DNA of 64,000 nucleotides, from NCBI RefSeq assembly GCF_034259325.1, contig NZ_JAXIVS010000016.1:162248-226247 (forward strand), in the 5' to 3' direction. The DNA is from Hyalangium ruber (lineage in GTDB: Bacteria > Myxococcota > Myxococcia > Myxococcales > Myxococcaceae). Positions 36,458 through 44,879 of the stretch are shown here, piece after piece (position 1 is the stretch's first letter; every line of letters starts with the position of its first letter). The notes under the pieces were generated by a model. That model was not told the origin of the DNA. It worked only from the letters and a program-made list of their open reading frames with translations, and made no database searches. The translations under genes were made by a program, and so were the position numbers.

Positions 36458-37648
36458 CTAGGCGGAGCTACCCGGCGACGTGATGACGTGATCAGCGGAC
36501 AGCTTGCGCGTCGTGGACGCGGAATCTTGAGCAGTCGGGCCGCCTACGTCCTTATGCATGCGGGCCGCTCGCGCTATACGCCGCACCTCCGCGATAGCTT
36601 CGGGGGCTCCGTAAGGAGCGCCCAACGCAGCCAGCCCTTTGCGTAGATCGTCCTCAAGGGCTGCCGCTGATGGGTAGCGGTCTTCCGGGCGCCGCTGGAG
36701 CAACGTTCGGAGGATGGAGCGCAGAGGGGGGAAAACGTTCGCCGTCAGTTCCTCCACCTCTCGGGCGGTGTACGTAGCGGCCCGCAGGATGTAGTCGTCT
36801 ACTTGCTCGGGCAGTTCGACAATCGTCGCGAGGTTGTGAGCGGCTACCACCTTGGCGCGCACCTCGGGCGTTAGGGCTTCCTCTACGTCAGCCGCGCGCA
36901 CCGTGAGCGTGCCGTAGAGCCCTCTACCCGTGGCGATCTCCAGCATCACCAAGCCCAGCGCGAACAGGTCCGAGCGCGAATCCATCGGTTCGCCTAGAAG
37001 TGCCTCGGGGGCGCCGTAGAAGGCATCCCCCTGCGGGCGGGGCACCGTGGTCGCCACCCGGCCCGGTAGGAGCGAGCGGGCAAGCGCAAAGTCCGTAAGC
37101 CTCACGGAGCCATCCGCCTTCAGGTAGATGCGGGCGGGGTTCACGTCTCGGTGAATGATGCCCAGCGGGCGGCCCTTCTCGTCCGTGCGCGTGTGCGCGT
37201 GGTGGAGAGCGCTCGCCACTTCGGCGCCCACGTAGAGCGCAAAGCCAGCAGACAGGCAGACGCCGCGCATGCACGCGGCGGTAACGTAGGTGTCGAGCCG
37301 CGTTCCTGAAACGCGCTCGCAGAGGATGTAGAGGGCGCCGTGAGACTCGGCCCGTCCCAGAACCCGGGCGATGTTGGGGTGATCCAGGTAGGTGGCTAGC
37401 CGCGCCTCCTCCTCAAGCCGAGCGCGGATCCTGGCCAGCGATTCAGGGTCATGCTTGGGCGAGGTGGGCAGCACTCGCCGCGCGATGTAGTTTCCTTCCG
37501 GCCCGAGGCGTGAACGCTGCTGCACGATCATCACCGTTTCGCCGTGGTTGGTCGTCTCCAGGACACGGAGGAACGCATACGAGAAATCACCGAGGGAGAA
37601 GAGGATCAGCCCCTCCTCGGGTATCTGGGGGCCTGTAACGGTAGCCAT
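36458..37648 (-). CDS. Serine/threonine kinase-like protein, probable pseudokinase
   Basis: 396 residues with a whole kinase fold: glycine loop region degenerate, the beta3 Lys replaced by Arg (IARRV, 55-59), catalytic loop HRDVNPAR (166-173) with the usual Asn replaced by Arg, and the metal-binding DFG changed to DFA (186-188). The Asp of HRD and the APE-like GAPEAL are kept. Loss of three of the core catalytic elements points to a binding or scaffold pseudokinase. No transmembrane segment; the tail after the fold is short. ATG at 37648. It reads toward the XRE and small-protein genes, which may form one module with it. Confidence 0.8.
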   Translation of the reverse strand: MATVTGPQIPEEGLILFSLGDFSYAFLRVLETTNHGETVMIVQQRSRLGPEGNYIARRVLPTSPKHDPESLARIRARLEEEARLATYLDHPNIARVLGRAESHGALYILCERVSGTRLDTYVTAACMRGVCLSAGFALYVGAEVASALHHAHTRTDEKGRPLGIIHRDVNPARIYLKADGSVRLTDFALARSLLPGRVATTVPRPQGDAFYGAPEALLGEPMDSRSDLFALGLVMLEIATGRGLYGTLTVRAADVEEALTPEVRAKVVAAHNLATIVELPEQVDDYILRAATYTAREVEELTANVFPPLRSILRTLLQRRPEDRYPSAAALEDDLRKGLAALGAPYGAPEAIAEVRRIARAARMHKDVGGPTAQDSASTTRKLSADHVITSPGSSA

Positions 37649-37836
37649 GGCTGGAGGCTCCTAGATGCGCGCGAGCAGGGCGCCGCGAGACAGGAGGGGA
37701 AACTACCCGGCACATGGGGGCGGGGGGAACGACGGGCAAGGTTGGACGGGCACGCTCAAAAACCGCCGAATTTCCAGCGGTGCCGCACAAATGCACTCTG
37801 TCGCGCTCGGGAGTCTTCGTCAGACGGGCGCCACCG

Positions 37837-38020
37837 GGCTGAGCTGGAGCGCTTCGAGGTGGCGCGCCTCGGGCCGAGGTGGAGCTGTCGGACGCGCGCC
37901 CCGGTGCCGAGGTGGAGCTGTCGGACGCGCGCCACGGTGCCGAGCTGGAGCTGTCAGACGTGCGCCACGGTGCCGAGCTGGAGCGCTTCGAGGTAGCGCG
38001 CCTCGGGCCGAGCTGGAGGT
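37837..38020. repeat. Minisatellite array A (33-35 bp units)
   Basis: Six units with the core GAGCTGGAG or GAGGTGGAG at 37841, 37876, 37909, 37942, 37975 and 38010 (spacing 35, 33, 33, 33, 35). Each unit is followed either by CTGTCGGACGCGCG or by CGCTTCGAGGTGGCGCG, then CCTCGGGCC or CCACGGTGC. Units are contiguous, with no unique spacers. The array fills the gap between the kinase-like gene promoter and the end of the next module. Confidence 0.8.
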
Positions 38021-38087
38021 AATTGATCGTCGTGCCCTGACCAAGAAGAGAAGGACGCGAGACTGAAGCTGTGTCAGCGTCCTGCGC

Positions 38088-38117
38088 GCCCTGTTTCCGC
38101 TCTGAGTGAAACAGGGC
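38088..38117 (-). terminator. Hairpin downstream of the Lys-Pro repeat gene
   Basis: GCCCTGTTTC and GAAACAGGGC form a perfect 10-bp stem with a 10-nt loop, 65 bp beyond the stop of the gene on the minus strand. No T-run follows, so termination would be factor-assisted, or the hairpin may serve to protect the mRNA end. Confidence 0.4.
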
Positions 38118-38181
38118 TGTCTATCTGGCAACTCATGGGCGGTGGCCACCCTAACACTACGGAGCAGGGCCAACACTTGCC

Positions 38182-39117
38182 TTACTGTTTATCTTCAGCC
38201 ATCGGCTTGGAGTCAGCAGCTTTCGGCTTGTCTTCAGTTCTCGGCTTATCTTCAACCTTCGGATTGGTCTCAGCAGCCTTCGGCTTGTCTTCAGCCTTCG
38301 GCTTGGTGTCTGCAACTTTCGGCTTGTCTTCAGCCTTCGGCTTGGTCTCAGCAGTCTTCGGCTTGTCTTCGGCCTTCGGATTGGTCTCAGCAGCCTTCGG
38401 CTTGTCTTCGGCCTTCGGCTTGGCCTCAGCAGCCTTCGGCTTGTCTTCGGCCTTCGGCTTGGTCTCAGCAGCCTTCGGCTTGGCCTCAGCAGCCTTTGGC
38501 TTGGTCTCAGCAGCCTTCGGCTTGTCTTCAGCCTTTGGCTTGGTGTCTGCAACTTTCGGCTTGTCTTCAGCCTTCGGCTTGGTCTCAGCAGCCTTCGGCT
38601 TGTCAGTGGCCTTTGGATCCTCTTCAACCTTCGACTTGTTATCAACGGCCTTCGACTCGTCGTCGGTCTTCGGCTCGTCTTCGCTCCCTTGGAGAGGCAA
38701 AGCAAGGGTCTGCCGATCTCTTGCGGTTTCCTTCACTAGAGAGTCAATTTTTGCATTGAGCAAAGCCACCTCGCGACTCAGTTTGCCAATCGTTGCCTCG
38801 GCTTTGCTGATTTCAGAAACCTTCTTGTTTAGCTCGGCGCTGTTACTCTCAAGGCGATGCAGTGTGACCTTGAGTTCGGCCAAACCTTCGATCCCGCCAA
38901 TAGTTGGCTTGGCGCGCAATTTATTAAGAATCAGCAGGCTTACCGAAACCGAACTCATGGACAGCAAGAGCACAGCAATCAGCAAATAGCGCTCCACCCC
39001 TCTCTGTTTCGACTTGGCTTTCTCTTTTGATGTGGGAAGGGCAGGGACTTCTACAAATACATCCGAGCGCCGGGGTAATTGCAGGTCTTCTGGTGTAGGA
39101 TCTCGCCAATTACCCAT
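38182..39117 (-). CDS. Membrane coiled-coil protein with Lys-Pro repeat tail
   Basis: 311 residues. Short cytoplasmic N-terminus, one transmembrane helix (about 44-68, YLLIAVLLLSMSSVSVSLLI), a coiled coil (about 80-130, LHRLESNSAELNKKVSEISK and LSREVALLNAKIDSLVKE), then about 170 residues of heptads KPKAAET / KPKAEDK / KPKVADT to the end. The tail is charged, disordered and could span the wall. The ATG at 39117 overlaps the GTPase stop by 8 bp, so the two proteins are made together. Base composition is less GC-rich than the flanks. No family known to me; partner function with the GTPase is inferred. Confidence 0.7.
   Translation of the reverse strand: MGNWRDPTPEDLQLPRRSDVFVEVPALPTSKEKAKSKQRGVERYLLIAVLLLSMSSVSVSLLILNKLRAKPTIGGIEGLAELKVTLHRLESNSAELNKKVSEISKAEATIGKLSREVALLNAKIDSLVKETARDRQTLALPLQGSEDEPKTDDESKAVDNKSKVEEDPKATDKPKAAETKPKAEDKPKVADTKPKAEDKPKAAETKPKAAEAKPKAAETKPKAEDKPKAAEAKPKAEDKPKAAETNPKAEDKPKTAETKPKAEDKPKVADTKPKAEDKPKAAETNPKVEDKPRTEDKPKAADSKPMAEDKQ
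38200..38625 (-). repeat. 21/42-bp coding tandem repeat (KPKAAET/KPKAEDK)
   Basis: About 20 imperfect 21-bp units, often alternating in 42-bp pairs, encode the Lys-Pro tail of the coiled-coil protein. The units keep the reading frame, unlike the non-coding arrays around the module. Length variation between strains is likely. Confidence 0.85.
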
Positions 39118-40171
39118 GACGCGATTTCCTAGCACCGCCCGCCTGCGACACTCGGCGAGAACCTGTGGGGGCATGCACAATCGCAGAATGTCCCTCCTCG
39201 GCATCTACCGCAGTCGCCATGAGGTCTTCTTCAAGATGAACAACCTGATCCCCCTCCTTGACCGAGCCAACATACACCTGAAACTTTATGCCCAGATTTC
39301 GACAGCGTGACTGCAACCGGAGTTCAAGCTCTTTGAACATCCCTCGGACAGACTGTGGGCTGCGCGCCGAGAGCAAATCTGCCTTGTTTATAAAGAGGCA
39401 CACATACTTAAGCCCATCAGCCGTTAAGAATCCAAAAATAGCATCGAGGGCGGTGTCACTCCATTGCGCGAGATGCCCTCTGATACGGTTCTCGTTCGGC
39501 TCTTTGATTTCTGTTTTCTCGGGCTCCCCTTCCTTGGTCGGGGGTTCCTCAATATCAACGAGAACGATCAGTGAATTCACATAACCATACGCCATAGGCG
39601 AATATGGTACTTTTTGCAGCTGAATGAATGCGCGAACGAGAGCGCCAACATTCTGACCCTTGTAGTCTGAAATATATAGATGATGCAGGGACTGATCCCC
39701 GTCATCCTCCGTATGCGCAGGATTGAGGTAGTCTTTCTCTTTGTAATGGAGATTGCGCTCTCCATGATAGAGTCTGTAGTTTTCAGTCTTCTTTTCGGGA
39801 TTGGCTTGCGGATTATGCAACAGACTACGAATTAGCGTTGTTTTCCCGGTGCCGCCCAAGCCAATCATGATCACGGAATTGCGCTTGGCTGGAGGAGGAA
39901 GTTTGACAGGCCTGTTGTATGATCTCGCAACTTCCTGTCTGGCTTCTTCGAGCTTGTGCTTGATGTACTGCTTGATGACCCATGCAATGAGTCCAATGAC
40001 AGTAGTCCCCGCTGCACCAGCTATACCTGTTGCCCCTGCGCATGAAACTGCGTCCGCTCCAGACTCCTGTGCATTTGCAGATGCGCTAACCAGCACTGCA
40101 ATCAGGAAACTGACGTGTCCACGGGCCCCCCAGTAGTACCGTTCCTGTGAAATCATGCGATACAGAGGCAT
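39110..40171 (-). CDS. Membrane-anchored P-loop GTPase of unknown family
   Basis: 353 residues from the ATG at 40171, preceded by the strong site AAGGAGGGTG. N-terminus: hydrophobic segment (about 20-34) and a second one (about 48-67, GIAGAAGTTVIGLIAWVIKQ), then a basic linker. The GTPase core shows the P-loop GLGGTGKTTL (104-113), a switch-II-like SDYKGQN and the guanine-specificity motif NKAD (in CLFINKADLL). The Asn-Lys-x-Asp motif argues for GTP. The domain should lie in the cytoplasm. It is coupled to the coiled-coil gene. Less GC-rich than surrounding genes, suggesting transfer. Membrane GTPases of this layout occur in bacterial conflict systems, but no specific family is claimed. Confidence 0.75.
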   Translation of the reverse strand: MPLYRMISQERYYWGARGHVSFLIAVLVSASANAQESGADAVSCAGATGIAGAAGTTVIGLIAWVIKQYIKHKLEEARQEVARSYNRPVKLPPPAKRNSVIMIGLGGTGKTTLIRSLLHNPQANPEKKTENYRLYHGERNLHYKEKDYLNPAHTEDDGDQSLHHLYISDYKGQNVGALVRAFIQLQKVPYSPMAYGYVNSLIVLVDIEEPPTKEGEPEKTEIKEPNENRIRGHLAQWSDTALDAIFGFLTADGLKYVCLFINKADLLSARSPQSVRGMFKELELRLQSRCRNLGIKFQVYVGSVKEGDQVVHLEEDLMATAVDAEEGHSAIVHAPTGSRRVSQAGGARKSRHG

Positions 40172-40529
40172 TTTCACCCTCCTTTCAGGCTTGCCAGGAA
40201 AGCTGGCTAAGTTTTTTGTTGTTCCTTCCAAGGCTGAGGATCACTCTTCATCCAATGGAGGAACCCTACCATGAAGATCTGGAACGCATGCCCATAGGGA
40301 CTCTGCCCCGCTGTTGGTCTCTAAACTAATTCGGTCCAAAGCTAGTTGCCCTGTCCACATCTCGGTCAGCTGCATCTGGGCTCGGTGGGGCTTTGAGTAT
40401 CGAGGTCCGTCTGATGGGCCCGTGGAGTCCTTTCTCTCTGGATGGATGCATCGGGCGCTGTGGAGCCCTTGCTCATTGGAGGGGTGCAGCCGAACGGCCC
40501 TGTCGCTGTGGTGAGACGGGGCACGGCGA

Positions 40530-40930
40530 ACTCCTACAGCTGGAGCGCTTCGAGGTGGCGCGCCTCGGGCCGAGCTGGAGCGCTTCGAGGTGGCACGCCA
40601 CGGGCCCGAGCTGGAGCTGTCCACGCGCGCACCACCGGGCCCGAGCTGGAGCGGTCGGACGTAGGCGCCTCGGGCCGAGCTGGAGCGCTTCGAGGTGGCC
40701 GCCCCTCGGGCCGAGCTGAAGCTGTCCGGCGCGCGCCACCAGGCCCGAGCTGGAGCTATCGGCCGCGCGCGCCACTGGGCCGAGCTGGAGCCGTCCACGC
40801 GCACCACCGGGCCCGAGCTGGAGCGCTTCGAGGTGGCGCCCCTCGGGCCGAGCTGGAGCTGTCCGATGCGGGCGCCACCGGGCCCGAGCTGGAGCTGTCC
40901 GACGCGCGCCACCGTGCCGAACTGGGCGCC
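40530..40930. repeat. Minisatellite array B (33-36 bp units)
   Basis: Twelve contiguous units of the same family as array A, with GAGCTGGAG cores at 40537, 40572, 40608, 40643, 40677, 40713, 40747, 40782, 40815, 40850, 40886 and 40919 (steps 33-36, mean about 35). Steps are not multiples of three, so no reading frame is kept. Unit halves CTGTCCGACGCGCGC and CGCTTCGAGGTGGC alternate irregularly. The 300 bp between the GTPase gene and the array hold no gene that I can support. Confidence 0.85.
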
Positions 40931-40943
40931 GCTAGCGCTGGCC

Positions 40944-42812
40944 CTAGTAGCGCGGCGGCTCCCAACTCGTAACGGGGCGTCCGCCCACGTTGTTACCAGT
41001 CGTCGCCTTGTCGTCTTTCAGTTCCTGAATCCTGGCTGGGGTGGAGACGACGCACACCGGGTACTTTCCTTTGCCGGGGATCTCTACGTGGTCGTAGATG
41101 ACAAACAGTGTTCCGAGGGGATCGCCTGAGACTCCATCGGTCTTGTAGGCCCTGCCATACAAGAGGGCGCCGCCTTCCGGGACCTCCCAAAAACGGGCGC
41201 CCTCAATACGGCCGGTCACTGGGGCCCCCAGAGTGAACGTCCACAAGCCACGTTCCCCGCCTCTCTCGTCGAGTCTCACGGCCAAGTCTGCATCAGGTTT
41301 CCCAGGCACGCGGATCCATCCTAGTTTCTCCATGGCTTCTTGCGCCCCGGGTGGGCACTCGAAGGGCTCGGCCTTGGTGCGGACGGACGCGCATCCTTCA
41401 GTAGCCATGGCGACCGCCAGCGGTAGCGCCTTGCACCACGCCGGGAAGCCGGGATCACTCTGGGCGGGGGGGGCTTTCGTCGCGCGTGCGCTACGGGACG
41501 ACTTGGGAGCATCGGGCGGCTTGGGCTTCACGGTGGATCCTTCCTTCGGTGCAGTTGCGGGAGCGGGAGAAGACACAGGCGGGAACTTCTCAGGGGGAAG
41601 CGCCGGAGCAGTCGGGACGGGTGGCGCGGTAGCCTCTTTCAGCGCGGGCGCCGATACAGGCCCGGGGCGTTCTCCATGCGTCAGCCACGCGGCACCAGCA
41701 GCAGCCACTGCGACGGCGCCCACCGTGGCCGCGAGTGCCAGGGGCCTGCGCCTGTGCTGGCGGGAGGGAGCCGACTGGAGTCGGCCCCGGAAGCGGGCGG
41801 CCTGCTTGTCAGCCAGTGCCAGCACCTTGCGCCAACCCTGTTTCCCCTGTGCCGCGAGTCCGGCTGCCTGGGCCCCGTCTCCGGGCGGTGGCTGGCGCTG
41901 TACCGAGGGCGGGTGTACCTCTGCCGCGTATTCTGGCCCCGGGTGCTTGGCCAACTCTTCCAGCCTGCGCCGTAGCGCCTTGAAGTTCACCGGCCTTTGC
42001 GCTGGGTCGTGCGCTAACAAGTCCTCCACCAGCGCGCTCAAGGCTTCCGGCACACGCGGGTTCACGTCTCGGGCTGCGGGCAGGTCCCCCACGCGATCCG
42101 AGAAGTCCAGCCGAGGCGGTTCCCTCGACGGCAGCGGAGCGGTGAGCATTTCGTAGAGCATGACCCCCACGGCGAAAAGTTCATCCGTCACCTTGAACGG
42201 GTAACGCCCTCCGTGCTTGCGGCCCTGCTGGTAGTAGAAATCCCATGCCTCATAGGAGCGGTAGCGATCCGTGCCTGGGCCCAGTGGTGTTGTCGTCAAC
42301 TCCTCGGCGTTCTCGTAGGTCGCACAGCCCAGATCGATGATCACTGGCTCGCCGTTGCTGCTACGGATCATCACGTTCGCCAACTTCAAGTCACGGTGAA
42401 ACACCTTGGCCTTGCGCTTGTGCATGTACTCGACGGCCCCGGCGATCTTGGCGAACACGCTACAAACCTCGCGGAAGGTGGGAAACGTGCGCTCCTTCCA
42501 CTCTCCCAGCGTCCAGCCGTCCACGTACTCCAGCACGCAATACACGCGCCCATCGGGCAGGTATCCGAAGCCGCGCGGCTTGATGATGTTGGGATGATCC
42601 AGCGTGAGCAGGAGTGACACCTCCTGGAGAGCGCGCGTGTGCGTCTTCCCCGTGTCGCCGCTCTGCTCCCGGTGGACTGCGACTTTGATCGCGAACGCCT
42701 TGCCGTGTTGCTCGGCATGGTGAACGGCACCAAAGCCGCCCGTGCGAAGGGCGCGGACGATCTGCCAACCGTCAACGAGCGTGCCGGGTTGAAGTTCAAC
42801 CGCTCCGATCAT
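40944..42812 (-). CDS. Serine/threonine protein kinase, membrane-anchored
   Basis: 622 residues. Kinase domain 16-290: glycine loop RTGGFGAVH, ATP Lys43 in FAIKVA, catalytic loop FHRDLKLANVMI and DLG in place of DFG (common in this group), so it should be active. Then a linker, a transmembrane helix (about 365-388, ALAATVGAVAVAAAGAAWL), a Pro/Lys-rich stretch and a C-terminal extracytoplasmic domain of about 200 residues with Cys and a KGKYPVCVV block. Its ATG overlaps the DUF2381 stop (ATGA). The DUF2381-kinase pair is recurrent in myxobacteria. The last codons run into the edge of array B. Confidence 0.85.
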   Translation of the reverse strand: MIGAVELQPGTLVDGWQIVRALRTGGFGAVHHAEQHGKAFAIKVAVHREQSGDTGKTHTRALQEVSLLLTLDHPNIIKPRGFGYLPDGRVYCVLEYVDGWTLGEWKERTFPTFREVCSVFAKIAGAVEYMHKRKAKVFHRDLKLANVMIRSSNGEPVIIDLGCATYENAEELTTTPLGPGTDRYRSYEAWDFYYQQGRKHGGRYPFKVTDELFAVGVMLYEMLTAPLPSREPPRLDFSDRVGDLPAARDVNPRVPEALSALVEDLLAHDPAQRPVNFKALRRRLEELAKHPGPEYAAEVHPPSVQRQPPPGDGAQAAGLAAQGKQGWRKVLALADKQAARFRGRLQSAPSRQHRRRPLALAATVGAVAVAAAGAAWLTHGERPGPVSAPALKEATAPPVPTAPALPPEKFPPVSSPAPATAPKEGSTVKPKPPDAPKSSRSARATKAPPAQSDPGFPAWCKALPLAVAMATEGCASVRTKAEPFECPPGAQEAMEKLGWIRVPGKPDADLAVRLDERGGERGLWTFTLGAPVTGRIEGARFWEVPEGGALLYGRAYKTDGVSGDPLGTLFVIYDHVEIPGKGKYPVCVVSTPARIQELKDDKATTGNNVGGRPVTSWEPPRY

Positions 42813-43654
42813 GGCTTGGGCTCCTTTGCTGGCGGCAGTTTCACTTCAGGAATCGAGAGGGACGGCGCCCCCTGCGCGCCGTTCAGGTGCAAGGTGAAAT
42901 CAAGCCCCGCGCTTGGCAGTGGCACGTCCGTTGTCACGAGCACCCGCACCGCGTTCGGTTGCTTGCCCGGTTTCACCGTCACTGCCCGCACCCCCACCTC
43001 TCCGGTCTTGCTCGTCAACGTGGCTCCGGTTGGCCTCCACGCTGGCTGCCTAGGCGGGGGGATGATCTCCGCGTCCACCAGCACCCAGCCCCCCGCGCGA
43101 TAGGTCACGCCCTCTTTCAACTCGAAGCCGCTCGCGGCGTCCGTGAAGAAGCCAAGCGGTCGGGTTCCTACTCCGCCGCTGTCGATGAAGCCGGAAGCGA
43201 TGGCATCCGCCGCACTCAGGGCGGCGCACGGCGCGCACGTCGGGCAGGCTGTAGGCGATTCTTCGGGCCGTGCAACGTCGATCTCTGTGTCCACCTCGGA
43301 GGGGTGCGCGACTAGCGAGAACTCGGCTACTTCGGACGCCTTCCCATCAGCCAACGGGACACGCAACGTCCAACATTCACCGGGGCGGGGTTCGCTCAAC
43401 GGCTCGAACGCAAGGATCGCGTCACCCGACGCAACGACCTTGATCCGCGTCGGGTCCACTTCCACGGCCTTTCCACGGATGGGGACTGAGAAGACAAGGA
43501 ACGTGCGGATCCCCGTGGCGATGCGTGCCTCTAGGGGGGCGCCGGTCAGCGTGAAGGAGCGGCGGCGCGGCTCGCGGGTAGGCGCCGGTTGTGCTTGCGC
43601 CAACGTCCCCCCGAGGAGGAGCAGCGCAAGAGCCAGAGTCGCGGGTGAGAGCAA
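42809..43654 (-). CDS. DUF2381-like secreted protein
   Basis: 281 residues from a TTG start at 43654, chosen because GGAGG sits 10 bases before it and a clean signal peptide follows (LALALLLLGGTLAQAQP). A GTG at 43681 would add nine residues without a ribosome site. The body fits DUF2381: RSFTLTGAPLEARIATGIRT, PLSEPRPGECWTLRVPLADG, a CPTCAPC cluster and VLVDAEIIPP. It is a periplasmic or surface protein coupled to the membrane kinase, whose extracytoplasmic domain it may contact. The function is unknown. Confidence 0.75.
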   Translation of the reverse strand: MLSPATLALALLLLGGTLAQAQPAPTREPRRRSFTLTGAPLEARIATGIRTFLVFSVPIRGKAVEVDPTRIKVVASGDAILAFEPLSEPRPGECWTLRVPLADGKASEVAEFSLVAHPSEVDTEIDVARPEESPTACPTCAPCAALSAADAIASGFIDSGGVGTRPLGFFTDAASGFELKEGVTYRAGGWVLVDAEIIPPPRQPAWRPTGATLTSKTGEVGVRAVTVKPGKQPNAVRVLVTTDVPLPSAGLDFTLHLNGAQGAPSLSIPEVKLPPAKEPKP

Positions 43655-43681
43655 GGGGGCGTTACCTCCGAGGTAGGCCAC

Positions 43682-44150
43682 CCTAGCAGACCCGGCGCGG
43701 GCGCTGTGAGCGCTCGACGGGGCCGCGCTTCACGAATCAGGCGCGCCGTGCCGGGGTGCCTGGCGCCAAGCACCCCCGCAGCAGTGGGCTGGGCCCGCGT
43801 GGCCCCCGTATCCCTGCTTCCGTGCTTCACCGTACCGGACCGATGTTCGCCGGGGCGCGCTCGGTTGCTACCTAGGCTGGGCGCGCTGCCTGAGTTGTGC
43901 GCTTGCCTGCCGGGCGTGGAAGGCATGCCGCGCGCGTTCCTGCTCCGCCTGCGGGCGGCACTGTCGGCGGGTCCCCTGTGGCGCACGTACGTAAAGGGCC
44001 CGCCATGCGTTCAAGAGGCGTAGGCGCGGATTCGGCCGCATCCGCCAGGGCGCCGCCGCTTCTAGAGCCTCCAGGACTGGTTAGCGCGCTGCTTCGCTGG
44101 CGCGCTCCCCTGCCCGGTTTCCGCACTGCCAAGCTGCGGGCGTGCTCCAC
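43682..44150. other. Gap without a supported gene
   Basis: About 470 bp between the DUF2381 gene and array C. It must hold the promoter of the DUF2381-kinase operon. The open frames here are short or are shadows and show no protein-like composition. Nothing else is recognised. Confidence 0.5.
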
Positions 44151-44154
44151 GGCC

Positions 44155-44675
44155 CGGGTTGGAGCTGTCCGCGCGCGCACCACGGGGCCGAGTTGGAGCG
44201 CTTCGAGGTGGCGCCCTCGGGCCGAGCTGGAGCTGTCGGACGCGGGCGCCACCGGGCCCGAGCTGTCGGACGGGGCGCCCTCGGGGTGAGCTGAAGCTGT
44301 CCGACGCGCGCACGACCGGGCCGAGCTGGAGCTGTCCACGGTGCCGAGGTGGATCTGTCGGACGCGCGCGCCACGGCCCGAGGTGGAGCTGTCTGACGCG
44401 CGCACCACCGGGCCGAGGTGGAACCGTCCGATGCGCGCCACGGTGCCGAAGTGGAGCTGTTGGACGCGCGCACCACCAAGCCGAGCTGGCGCTGTCCGAC
44501 GCGCGCACCACCGGGCCCGAGCTGGAACGCTTCGAGGTGGCGGCACGGTGCCGAGGTGGAGCTGTCCAACGCGGCGCCTCGGGCCGAGCTGGAGCTGTCC
44601 GACGTGCGCGCCACGGGCCCGAGCTGGAGCTGTCCACGCGCACACCACCGGGCCGAGCTGGAGCTGTCCGACGTA
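44155..44675. repeat. Minisatellite array C (about 16 units)
   Basis: The longest array of the family. Cores vary (GAGCTGGAG, GAGGTGGAG, GAGTTGGAG, GAAGTGGAG), and steps run from about 24 to 38 bp, mostly 33-36. Some units have lost half (GAGCTGTCGG at 44258). The typical unit reads CGAGCTGGAGCTGTCCGACG followed by CGCGCACCACCGGGC. It separates the DUF2381-kinase operon from the NTPase module. Confidence 0.85.
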
Positions 44676-44726
44676 CTACGCGGGAAGGCTGATGCCCGAG
44701 GCGGCTGCTACCGCCCGAGCCTTAAA

Positions 44727-44801
44727 GCCTATGTCGGTAGGCCCTATCCCTGGTATCCCGCTCCTCGTGCGGGGAAGTGTCGGGAAGGCCTACCAGAACA
44801 G
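44727..44801. repeat. 75-bp hairpin repeat F, left copy
   Basis: Starts GCCTATGTCGGTAGG and ends GGCCTACCAGAACAG. The arms GGTAGGCC and GGCCTACC are exact inverted repeats around an inner hairpin (CCCGC..GCGGG). A second direct copy lies at 47180-47253 (about 84 percent alike by eye, one indel). The copies bracket the NTPase gene at about 80 bp from its start and 54 bp from its stop. Confidence 0.75.
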
Positions 44802-44879
44802 TGCAGAGGTCCGCGTAGGTCAGGTGCGGTAGAACTCCCTCTGTTACAGCAGCCAGAGAAGTGGTAACTGGGAAATACC

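Noticed and set aside
38106..38989. Plus-strand frames across the Lys-Pro repeat gene reading as FGLSSAFGLVSA repeats.
   Set aside because: These are antisense readings of the 21-bp coding repeat; the minus strand has the start, ribosome coupling and membrane/coiled-coil structure.
37837..44675. Arrays A to C as CRISPR arrays.
   Set aside because: Units are contiguous and degenerate with no unique spacers of constant length, and no cas genes are nearby.
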